From NCBI GenBank assembly GCA_020629995.1, contig JAHDCH010000206.1, positions 1 through 5,354 on the forward strand: a stretch of 5,354 nt of DNA, in the 5' to 3' direction. Under the pieces are notes generated by a model. The model worked only from the letters and a program-made list of their open reading frames with translations. It did not search any database and was not told where the DNA came from. The first letter of the stretch is position 1. Every line of letters starts with the position of its first letter. Source of the stretch: Pseudaestuariivita sp. (GTDB lineage Bacteria > Pseudomonadota > Alphaproteobacteria > Rhodobacterales > Rhodobacteraceae). Positions 1 to 5,354 of the stretch are shown here, piece after piece. The position numbers and the translations under genes are program-made.

Positions 1-1950
1 CTGGCTGACAACCTGATCGGTCTGTTCGTCTTTTGGGAGCTGACGACGATCACCTCATACCTGCTGATCGGGTTTGGCCATGAAACGGCCAAAGGTCGCC
101 GCTCGGCTTTGCAGGCGCTGTTCGTGACGGGCGCGGGTGCGCTGGCGCTGCTGGCGGGGCTGATCCTGCTGGGCACCACGATGGGCACGTTCGAACTGTC
201 CGAAATCCTGGTCCGCGGCGAAGAGCTGAAGGCGCATCCGCTGTACCTGCCGATCCTGATCCTGATCCTTGCGGGCACGTTCACCAAATCCGCGCAATTC
301 CCGTTCCACTTCTGGCTGCCAAATGCCATGGCCGCCCCAACGCCTGTCTCGGCCTTTCTGCACTCGGCCACCATGGTCAAGGCAGGTGTCTATCTCATGG
401 CGCGGCTGCACCCTGCCATGTCCGGCACGGATGTCTGGCTGTGGACCCTGACGATTGCGGGTGCGTTCACGGCCGTCTTCGCCAGCATTCTTGCGCTGCG
501 GCAGACCGATCTGAAGCAGGCCCTGGCCTATACCACGCTGATGGCGCTAGGCACGCTGACGCTGTTTCTGGGGCAGGAAACCGGCTATGCAATCACCGCG
601 TTCGCGACCTTTCTTGTGGTGCATTCGCTGTACAAGGCCGCGCTGTTCCTCGTTGTGGGATGCATCGATCACAGCACCGGCACGCGCGAGGCAGAGACGC
701 TCGGAGGTCTGGCGCGCGCCATGCCGTTTACCACAATCGCTGCGGCGCTTGCGGCGATGTCCATGGCCGGCTTTCCGCCGTTCCTCGGCTTTATCGGCAA
801 AGAGCTGAAATATGCCGGCGTCCTCGCGATGGGGTCCGAGCCCCTGTGGGTTGCGGCCGCCGTGGTTCTGGCCAATGCGCTCATGCTGGCGGTTGCCGGC
901 GTGGTCGCCTTTCGCCCCTTCTGGCGGCCTGCGGGCGGCGAGATGCCGCGCACTCCGCACGAAGCGCCATGGCCCATGCTGATAGGGCCGGTCCTCTTGG
1001 CGATCATGGGGGCCTTGTTCGGCCTGTACCCTGACCTGTTGCAGCTGACGCTGATTGACCCGACCGTGGCCTCTTTGCTGGGCTCGACCGAAGACGCGAA
1101 AGAGCTCAAGCTTTGGGCGGGTGTGAACCTGCCGCTCATCCTGTCAATCGTGACGGTCGCGCTTGGCGTTCTGCTGTATGCCCTCCACCGCCCGTTGCGC
1201 GCGATGCTGGCGCGGGCCGACGCCTCTGCGCCCAACTTTGATCGCGGATGGGACAGGTTTCTTGCCGGGCTCAAGGGCTTTGCCGCGTGGCAGACGCGCC
1301 TCATTCAGCCGGGGCTGTTGCGCCGTTATATCTTTGCAACCTTCCTGACTGTGCTGGTGGCAATCGGCGGTACGATCCTTGTGCGCGAGTCGGTCCCGCA
1401 GCTGCCCGATCTGTCGGATGTGACGTGGAAGAACCTCGCGCTGTGCCTGTTGATCGTGGCAGGGGCTCTTTTGTCGGCTGTCACCCGGTCGCGTATCGCT
1501 GCCATGGCTGCTCTGGGGGTCGTGGGGATTGCGGTCGCGATGATTTTTATCGTGTTCAGCGCACCGGATGTCGCGATCACCCAGCTGCTGGTCGAGACGC
1601 TGGTTGTCGTTCTGGTTGCCGTCGCCCTCTTGCGTCTGCCCCACCTTGATCAGCCCGGCACACGCGATGCCCGTCCACTGGATGCCCTTTTGGCCTGCGG
1701 CATCGGGCTTGTTGTGACGCTGGTGCTGCTTTCGGTGCTCGAAACCCCTCTGGACCGTCGCCTGACCGACTTCTTCGAAGCGGCCAGCTGGCCCGAGGCA
1801 TTCGGCCGCAACATCGTCAACGTCATCCTCGTGGATTTCCGCGCGCTTGATACCTTTGGCGAAATCGCGGTTGTGGTGATCGCGGCGCTGTCGGCCTACG
1901 CGCTGCTGCGCACGACCGAGACGATCTGGAACAAGGAAGACCGGCAATGA
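1..1950 (+). CDS. mrpA: Mrp Na+/H+ antiporter subunit A (MrpA/MnhA), 5'-truncated by window edge
   Basis: Large ion-translocating subunit of the Mrp cation/proton antiporter in the cytoplasmic membrane, homologous to NuoL of complex I. The reading frame is open from base 1 to the TGA at 1948-1950 (649 codons), so the true start is upstream; the TTG at 109 lies inside conserved sequence and is not the start. Counting from base 1, the NuoL-like antiporter domain spans about codons 1-290. It holds [10 protein letters not shown] with E13, [13 protein letters not shown] with K96, [11 protein letters not shown] with H121, K172 in [10 protein letters not shown] and K212 in [10 protein letters not shown], all residues expected for proton or cation translocation. 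A linker with DRGWDRF and LLRRY (about 414-443) leads to an MbhD-like domain (about 478-545; [12 protein letters not shown] with D523 and E532). An MbhE-like end follows (about 555-649; [16 protein letters not shown] with D617 and E621). This two-part C-terminus distinguishes MrpA from NuoL. The stop overlaps the mrpB start (ATGA). By alignment with Bacillus MrpA, roughly 125 N-terminal residues are missing. Confidence 0.96.
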   Translation: MADNLIGLFVFWELTTITSYLLIGFGHETAKGRRSALQALFVTGAGALALLAGLILLGTTMGTFELSEILVRGEELKAHPLYLPILILILAGTFTKSAQFPFHFWLPNAMAAPTPVSAFLHSATMVKAGVYLMARLHPAMSGTDVWLWTLTIAGAFTAVFASILALRQTDLKQALAYTTLMALGTLTLFLGQETGYAITAFATFLVVHSLYKAALFLVVGCIDHSTGTREAETLGGLARAMPFTTIAAALAAMSMAGFPPFLGFIGKELKYAGVLAMGSEPLWVAAAVVLANALMLAVAGVVAFRPFWRPAGGEMPRTPHEAPWPMLIGPVLLAIMGALFGLYPDLLQLTLIDPTVASLLGSTEDAKELKLWAGVNLPLILSIVTVALGVLLYALHRPLRAMLARADASAPNFDRGWDRFLAGLKGFAAWQTRLIQPGLLRRYIFATFLTVLVAIGGTILVRESVPQLPDLSDVTWKNLALCLLIVAGALLSAVTRSRIAAMAALGVVGIAVAMIFIVFSAPDVAITQLLVETLVVVLVAVALLRLPHLDQPGTRDARPLDALLACGIGLVVTLVLLSVLETPLDRRLTDFFEAASWPEAFGRNIVNVILVDFRALDTFGEIAVVVIAALSAYALLRTTETIWNKEDRQ

Positions 1951-2366
1951 ACTCGGTGATCCTGCGCGTTGGAACGCGCTATCTTGCGGGGCTGCTTTTG
2001 CTCTTTTCGATCTACATGCTGCTGCGCGGCCATAACGAGCCGGGCGGTGGATTTATCGGCGGGCTGATCGGGTCGACCGGCTTTGTGCTCTATGCCGTGG
2101 CTTGCGGCACCGCCGAGGCGCGCGCCGCGCTGCGCGTTCTGCCCCAGAACATCGCCGTCGCCGGGCTGGGCATCGCACTGCTGGCAGGAATTGCCGCCGC
2201 GCTTTTCGGAGACGCCCTGTTCACCGGGCAATGGCTGTTTCTGGGCGGATCGAAAGAAGAAAAAGGCCTGCCGTTGTCGACGGTTCTGATCTTTGACATC
2301 GGCGTCTACATGGTCGTCTTCGGATCGATCCTGACGATGGTCTTCGCCATGGAAGAGGAAATCTGA
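1947..2366 (+). CDS. mrpB: Mrp Na+/H+ antiporter subunit B (MrpB/MnhB)
   Basis: Small integral membrane subunit of the Mrp antiporter, 139 residues, close to the usual length of stand-alone MrpB. The MnhB-family signature is clear: an N-terminal helix (about residues 13-26) followed by [14 protein letters not shown] at 27-40, the most conserved stretch of the family. Further hydrophobic segments lie at about 38-55, 68-87 and 115-134, giving about four membrane helices. The ATG at 1947 overlaps the mrpA stop (ATGA), and an AAGGA ribosome-binding site sits at 1933-1937, which supports this start. MrpB is required for antiport in characterised Mrp complexes and is thought to belong to the membrane arm next to the MrpA C-terminal domains. 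Here it is a separate gene, unlike the A-B fusions of some proteobacterial operons. Confidence 0.95.
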   Translation: MNSVILRVGTRYLAGLLLLFSIYMLLRGHNEPGGGFIGGLIGSTGFVLYAVACGTAEARAALRVLPQNIAVAGLGIALLAGIAAALFGDALFTGQWLFLGGSKEEKGLPLSTVLIFDIGVYMVVFGSILTMVFAMEEEI

Positions 2367-2731
2367 TGGACGCGCTTCTTGCCATCACCATCGGCATTCT
2401 TGTGGCCGCATCGGTCTATCTGATGCTGGCACGCAATGTGCTGCGTTTCATTTTTGGTTTGGTCCTGATCTCGAACGCCGCGAACCTGACGATCTTTACC
2501 GCCGGGCGCCTGACCGAAGGCGCGCCGCCGCTTATCCCCGCTGGGGCCGACGCGCCCTTGGGTGACGTGGCGAACGCCCTTCCCCAGGCGCTGGTGCTGA
2601 CAGCCATCGTGATCGGCTTTGGCCTGTTCGCCTTTGCCCTTGTCCTGATGTTCCGCGCCTATACGACGCTGGGCACGCTGTATTCCGACGACATGCGCAT
2701 CGCTGAACCGCGCGAAGAGGTGGGCAAATGA
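2366..2731 (+). CDS. mrpC: Mrp Na+/H+ antiporter subunit C (MrpC/MnhC), NuoK-like
   Basis: Membrane subunit of 121 residues homologous to NuoK of complex I. Three hydrophobic helices are visible at about residues 3-22, 26-47 and 72-97. Family signatures are GLVLISNAANL at 31-41 and the strongly conserved LPQALVLTAIVIGFG at 72-86. A loop rich in Pro, Ala and Gly (52-66) joins helices two and three, and a short charged tail (about 108-121) should face the cytoplasm. The ATG at 2366 shares one base with the mrpB stop (TGATG), and a purine-rich AAGAGGAA stretch at 2353-2360 can serve as ribosome-binding site. NuoK also resembles this protein, but NuoK-type genes sit among nuo genes, and the flanking mrpB and mrpD settle the assignment. 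Confidence 0.95.
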   Translation: MDALLAITIGILVAASVYLMLARNVLRFIFGLVLISNAANLTIFTAGRLTEGAPPLIPAGADAPLGDVANALPQALVLTAIVIGFGLFAFALVLMFRAYTTLGTLYSDDMRIAEPREEVGK

Positions 2732-4227
2732 CCTGGCTGCTGGCCACCCCACTGGTGCTGCCTTTCCTGACGGCGGTCGCGGCCTTTTTGCTGCGCACCC
2801 GTCCCGCCGGGCGCTGGATCAGCGTCGCGGGCAACGCCGCGCTGCTGGTCGCGTCGGCCGTTCTGATGACCCACGTCCTGCGCGAAGGCGTTATCGCCGG
2901 GCAGATGGGCGGCTGGGGCGCGCCGTTCGGGATTACTCTGGTCGCCGACTATCTGGGCGCGGTCATGGTTGTGATCACCGCGATCACTGCCCTTGCGGTC
3001 TCGGTCTATGCCCTGTCGGACATCAACGACCGCAAAGAGCATCTGGGCTATCACGCGCTGTTCAACGTGCTGATCGGCGGCGTCGCGGGCGCGTTCCTGA
3101 CCGGAGACCTGTTCAACCTGTATGTCTGGTTCGAGGTCATGCTGATCTCGAGCTTTGGCCTTCTGATCCTCGGCGGCAGCAAGGCGCAGATCGATGGCGG
3201 GGTGAAATACGTCACGCTGAACCTGATCTCGACGATCCTGTTCCTGTCGGGCATCGGACTTTTGTACGGCATGACCGGAACCCTGAACATGGCGGACCTG
3301 GCACGCACCGTGCCGACGCTGGAAAACCAGGGCCTCGTGACGGTTGTGGCAATGATGTTCATGGTGGCCTTCGGGGTCAAAGCCGCGCTCTTCCCGCTGT
3401 TTTTCTGGCTGCCCGCCGCCTATCACACACCCGCGTTTTCGGTGTCGGCGATCTTTGCGGGGCTGCTGACCAAGGTGGGCGTCTATGCGCTGATCCGGAT
3501 GTTCACGCTGGTGTTCGACGGCGATGTTGCCTTCACCCACACAATCCTTTTGTGGATCGCCTGCCTGACGATGGTCACCGGGGTTCTGGGGGCCGCAGCA
3601 CAGAACGACATCCGCAAGATCCTGTCGTTCCACATCATCAGCCAGATCGGGTACATGATCCTCGGGCTAGCGCTGATGACACCGCTCGCCCTGGCGGGGG
3701 CGGTGTTTTATTTGGTGCACCACATCGTGGTAAAGGCGAACCTGTTCCTGATCGGCGGCGTGGCCGAGCGGATCGCGGGGTCAACCGACCTTGCGCGCAT
3801 CGGGGGCCTTTACAAATCCGCGCCTCTGCTGGCGGTGCTGTTCCTGATCCCCGCCTTTTCGCTGGCCGGCTTCCCGCCCTTGTCGGGCTTTTGGGCCAAG
3901 TACATCCTTGTGGCTGCCGCTCTTGAAGTCGAAGGCTGGATCATCGCGGGCGTGGCCTTGGCGGTGGGCCTGCTGACGATCTATTCGATGACCAAGATCT
4001 GGGCCGAAGCGTTCTGGAAGGCGCATCCTGACGGGACCGAGCCGGTTCTTGCGCGCCTGACACGGGCCGAGCGGGCACAGCTTTTGCTGCCGATCGCCGG
4101 GCTTGCCGCGATGACGCTGTTGATCGGGTTCTTTCCTGAACCCTTTGTCACCTTCGCAGAAACTTCGGCGGCCCAGCTGCTGGATCCCTCTGCCTATGTG
4201 AACGCCGTTTTGGGAGGCGCCGAATGA
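2728..4227 (+). CDS. mrpD: Mrp Na+/H+ antiporter subunit D (MrpD/MnhD), NuoM/NuoN-like
   Basis: Second large antiporter-like subunit, 499 residues, the usual MrpD size, with about 14 hydrophobic segments along its length. It belongs to the proton-conducting membrane transporter family shared with NuoL, NuoM and NuoN. Key residues are present: E136 in YVWFEVMLISS, K218 in FGVKAALFPLFFWLP, K249 in LLTKVGVYAL, K297 with H302 in DIRKILSFHIISQIGYM, K336 in HHIVVKANLFL and K391 in SGFWAKYILVAA. These match the Glu and Lys positions shown to matter in Bacillus MrpD (recalled as E137, K219, K250 and K392), an offset of one residue. The ATG at 2728 overlaps the mrpC stop (ATGA), preceded by AGAGG at 2716-2720. 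The protein lacks the MbhD/MbhE-like end found in MrpA, which separates the two paralogues. It should form the ion pathway of the complex with MrpA. No frameshift or missing catalytic residue is seen. Confidence 0.97.
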   Translation: MTWLLATPLVLPFLTAVAAFLLRTRPAGRWISVAGNAALLVASAVLMTHVLREGVIAGQMGGWGAPFGITLVADYLGAVMVVITAITALAVSVYALSDINDRKEHLGYHALFNVLIGGVAGAFLTGDLFNLYVWFEVMLISSFGLLILGGSKAQIDGGVKYVTLNLISTILFLSGIGLLYGMTGTLNMADLARTVPTLENQGLVTVVAMMFMVAFGVKAALFPLFFWLPAAYHTPAFSVSAIFAGLLTKVGVYALIRMFTLVFDGDVAFTHTILLWIACLTMVTGVLGAAAQNDIRKILSFHIISQIGYMILGLALMTPLALAGAVFYLVHHIVVKANLFLIGGVAERIAGSTDLARIGGLYKSAPLLAVLFLIPAFSLAGFPPLSGFWAKYILVAAALEVEGWIIAGVALAVGLLTIYSMTKIWAEAFWKAHPDGTEPVLARLTRAERAQLLLPIAGLAAMTLLIGFFPEPFVTFAETSAAQLLDPSAYVNAVLGGAE

Positions 4228-4709
4228 GCAATTTTGCATCAAACCTCCTGCTGGCCGCGATCTGGGCGGTGTTCTTTGGCGGGTTCAACTGGCTGACGCT
4301 GGGGTCCGGCCTGATTGTCGGGTACTTTGTCCTGTGGATGTTTCAGCCGCTGGTCGGCGCGCGCTCAAGCTATTTTCTGCGGGTCTGGTACTGGATCAAG
4401 CTGATCGTCCTGTTCCTGTATGAACTGATCGTGTCGAGCTTTCAGGTGTTCTGGGACGTGATCACACCAACTCATCGCGCGCGGCCCGCGATCATCGATG
4501 TGCCGCTCGACGTCAAGACGGATGCAGGCATCCTTCTGGTGACGAACCTCATCTCACTAACACCCGGAACGCTGTCGATCGACGTCAGCGAGGACCGGCG
4601 TACACTGACCGTGCATGCGATGTTCGCTGACGATCCGGACGCCGTGCGCCATGCCCTGAAATCGGGCATGGAAAAATGGGTGATCGACGCAGTGGAGGAG
4701 CAGACATGA
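4224..4709 (+). CDS. mrpE: Mrp Na+/H+ antiporter subunit E (MrpE/MnhE)
   Basis: Small Mrp subunit of 161 residues with the MNHE-family layout. Two close hydrophobic helices at about 7-20 and 23-42 are followed by another at about 53-72, then a soluble C-terminal part of about 90 residues. Recognisable stretches are FVLWMF at 35-40, the RPAIIDVPLDVKTDAG region (about 87-102), the conserved LTPGT at 112-116 and DVSEDRRTLTVHAMF after it. The ATG at 4224 overlaps the mrpD stop (ATGA), with GGGAGG at 4212-4217 as ribosome-binding site. In characterised systems MrpE is needed for assembly or full activity of the complex, but it has no complex I counterpart. Length and motif order look normal. Confidence 0.95.
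   Translation: MSNFASNLLLAAIWAVFFGGFNWLTLGSGLIVGYFVLWMFQPLVGARSSYFLRVWYWIKLIVLFLYELIVSSFQVFWDVITPTHRARPAIIDVPLDVKTDAGILLVTNLISLTPGTLSIDVSEDRRTLTVHAMFADDPDAVRHALKSGMEKWVIDAVEEQT
4694..4700 (+). promoter_or_regulatory. Shine-Dalgarno site that fixes the mrpF start
   Basis: GGAGGAG lies five bases before the ATG at 4706, near-ideal spacing for a ribosome-binding site. It decides between this ATG and an in-frame GTG at 4676. That GTG would add ten residues with no family match and a longer overlap into mrpE. The site is inside the last codons of mrpE, so mrpF initiation is probably coupled to mrpE termination. Confidence 0.8.
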
Positions 4710-5002
4710 CCTACCTTGAATTTGCCGTCGGCTTTGGTTTTGTGATGGTTTTCGTGACCGTGGGGCTTGCCGTTTGGCGTCTGGCCCGTGGGCCCGGCCT
4801 GCCCGACCGGGTGGTTGCGCTTGACATGATGACAGTGGCCATCGTCGCGTTCTGCGGCCTGGCTGCTGTGCGCTCCGGCGATGCGGCCTTCCTCGACGTC
4901 GCTCTGGTTCTGGCTCTGGTCGGGTTCCTGGCAACGGTGGCTCTGGCGCGGTTTGCCGAACGGCAAATCGCCCGCCGCGAGATCGCGGAGGACGAGGCAT
5001 GA
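4706..5002 (+). CDS. mrpF: Mrp Na+/H+ antiporter subunit F (MrpF/MnhF)
   Basis: Small membrane subunit of 98 residues with three helices at about 6-26, 36-55 and 63-83, the standard MrpF (MrpF/PhaF family) plan. The signature RGPGLPDRVVALDMM spans 28-42, including D34, R35 and D40, and a second conserved stretch FLDVALVLALVGF spans 62-74, including D64. The charged C-terminal tail (RFAERQIARREIAEDEA, about 82-98) should be cytoplasmic. The ATG at 4706 is chosen because it overlaps the mrpE stop as ATGA, has GGAGGAG five bases upstream and gives the family's normal length. MrpF has been linked to Na+ and bile-salt (cholate) transport or resistance in other bacteria. Whether this copy has any role outside the complex cannot be judged from sequence. 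Confidence 0.95.
   Translation: MTYLEFAVGFGFVMVFVTVGLAVWRLARGPGLPDRVVALDMMTVAIVAFCGLAAVRSGDAAFLDVALVLALVGFLATVALARFAERQIARREIAEDEA
4987..4992 (+). promoter_or_regulatory. Shine-Dalgarno site for mrpG
   Basis: GGAGGA stands six bases before the mrpG ATG at 4999 and is embedded in the last codons of mrpF. It supports the ATG at 4999 as the start and coupled translation of mrpF and mrpG. Confidence 0.7.
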
Positions 5003-5325
5003 GCGCCCTGATCGCATCGGCCCTGCTGATCCTTGGCGGAGCGTTCATCCTGATCGCCGGCATCGGCGTGATCCGCCTGCCCGATGTCTTTATCCGCATG
5101 CACGCTGCCACCAAGGTCGGCACCTTGGGGTCCGGTCTGATTCTTGCGGGTGTGTCCGTCCACTTTGCCGAACCGTCGGTGGTCGTGCGCTGTGTGTCGA
5201 TTGTGGTCTTCCTGCTGATGACCGCCCCAATCGGCGCCCATATGATCGGCCGCGCCGCCCTGCGTATCGGCGTCAAACCCTGGGTTCCGGACGACGACAA
5301 ACCCTCGCCCAACACGCCCAGATAG
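4999..5325 (+). CDS. mrpG: Mrp Na+/H+ antiporter subunit G (MrpG/MnhG)
   Basis: Last subunit of the complex, 108 residues, with three hydrophobic helices at about 3-25, 40-56 and 61-82. The MnhG/PhaG family signature GVIRLPDVFIRMHAATK is at 23-39, and the second conserved stretch TAPIGAHMIGRAA is at 75-87. The final 20 or so residues are polar (PDDDKPSPNTPR at the end) and probably extend into the cytoplasm as a loose tail. The ATG at 4999 overlaps the mrpF stop (ATGA) and is preceded by GGAGGA. The gene ends with TAG at 5323-5325, whereas the six upstream genes all end with TGA inside overlaps, in keeping with mrpG closing the operon. MrpG is required for assembly and activity in studied Mrp systems. 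Confidence 0.95.
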   Translation: MSALIASALLILGGAFILIAGIGVIRLPDVFIRMHAATKVGTLGSGLILAGVSVHFAEPSVVVRCVSIVVFLLMTAPIGAHMIGRAALRIGVKPWVPDDDKPSPNTPR

Positions 5326-5354
5326 CCAACCAATCGGGATTGAGGTGGTGCCCC
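5326..5354. other. Short non-coding tail after mrpG
   Basis: These 29 bases follow the last stop codon. They contain a weak inverted repeat (CAAT at 5331-5334 and ATTG at 5339-5342 around a four-base loop) but no T-run and no GC-rich stem before the window ends. I do not call a terminator; one may lie just beyond the window. Confidence 0.5.

Noticed and set aside
1144..1947. 267-codon open frame on the minus strand opposite mrpA
   Set aside because: Its translation is rich in Arg, Gln, His and Asp with no recognisable domain, typical of the antisense of a GC-rich membrane-protein gene. It lies wholly opposite mrpA.
109..1950. TTG at 109 as the start of mrpA
   Set aside because: The same frame is open to base 1 and encodes conserved MrpA sequence ([10 protein letters not shown]) before 109, so the gene is cut by the window edge rather than starting there.
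2659..3633. 324-codon open frame on the minus strand opposite mrpC/mrpD
   Set aside because: Low-complexity His/Gln/Arg/Asp-rich translation, no family match that I recognise, and complete overlap with well-supported mrpD. It is a shadow frame.
1..4227. Respiratory complex I (nuoL, nuoK, nuoM/N) or a membrane-bound hydrogenase operon
   Set aside because: MrpA, MrpC and MrpD share folds with these, but mrpB, mrpE, mrpF and mrpG follow in canonical Mrp order, and no hydrogenase or iron-sulfur subunit is present.
4676..5002. GTG at 4676 as the start of mrpF
   Set aside because: It would add ten residues unlike the family and overlap mrpE by 34 bases. The ATG at 4706 has an excellent ribosome-binding site and the same ATGA junction as its neighbours.
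5331..5342. Inverted repeat CAAT-cggg-ATTG as a transcription terminator
   Set aside because: The stem is only four base pairs and AT-rich, and no T-run follows within the window, so it is likely chance.

Overview
The window holds one operon and almost nothing else: a plus-strand Mrp-type (Mnh/Pha) multisubunit monovalent cation/proton antiporter. It runs mrpA (5' end cut off by the window), mrpB, mrpC, mrpD, mrpE, mrpF, mrpG. The sequence is GC-rich, with codons ending mostly in G or C. Together with the protein flavour this suggests an alphaproteobacterium, perhaps of the Rhodobacteraceae/Roseobacter type. That placement is an impression from sequence style, not a database result.

Layout: 1-1950 is the C-terminal 649 codons of MrpA (NuoL-like antiporter domain, then MbhD-like and MbhE-like C-terminal domains). 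1947-2366 is MrpB (MnhB domain), 2366-2731 is MrpC (NuoK-like), and 2728-4227 is MrpD (NuoM/NuoN-like antiporter). 4224-4709 is MrpE, 4706-5002 is MrpF and 4999-5325 is MrpG. Only 29 bases of non-coding sequence follow the last stop. All six gene junctions overlap, five as ATGA and one as TGATG, so the genes are almost certainly cotranscribed and translationally coupled. No promoter is visible, because the start of the operon lies upstream of the window.

How the genes work together: in characterised Mrp systems all seven membrane proteins form one hetero-oligomer that exchanges cytoplasmic Na+ (in some cases K+ or Li+) for external protons. It supports sodium tolerance and pH homeostasis. MrpA and MrpD carry the complex I-like ion channels, with the expected Glu/Lys/His residues intact. 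MrpC resembles NuoK, and MrpB, E, F and G are small subunits specific to Mrp and related membrane-bound hydrogenases. Which cation is used cannot be read from this sequence.

I looked on both strands for a new system, RNA genes, repeats, CRISPR arrays and mobile elements, and found none. The long opposite-strand open frames are shadows of the GC-rich membrane genes. This is an ordinary, intact housekeeping or stress-adaptation operon, and the observations in Part 2 score low on purpose.
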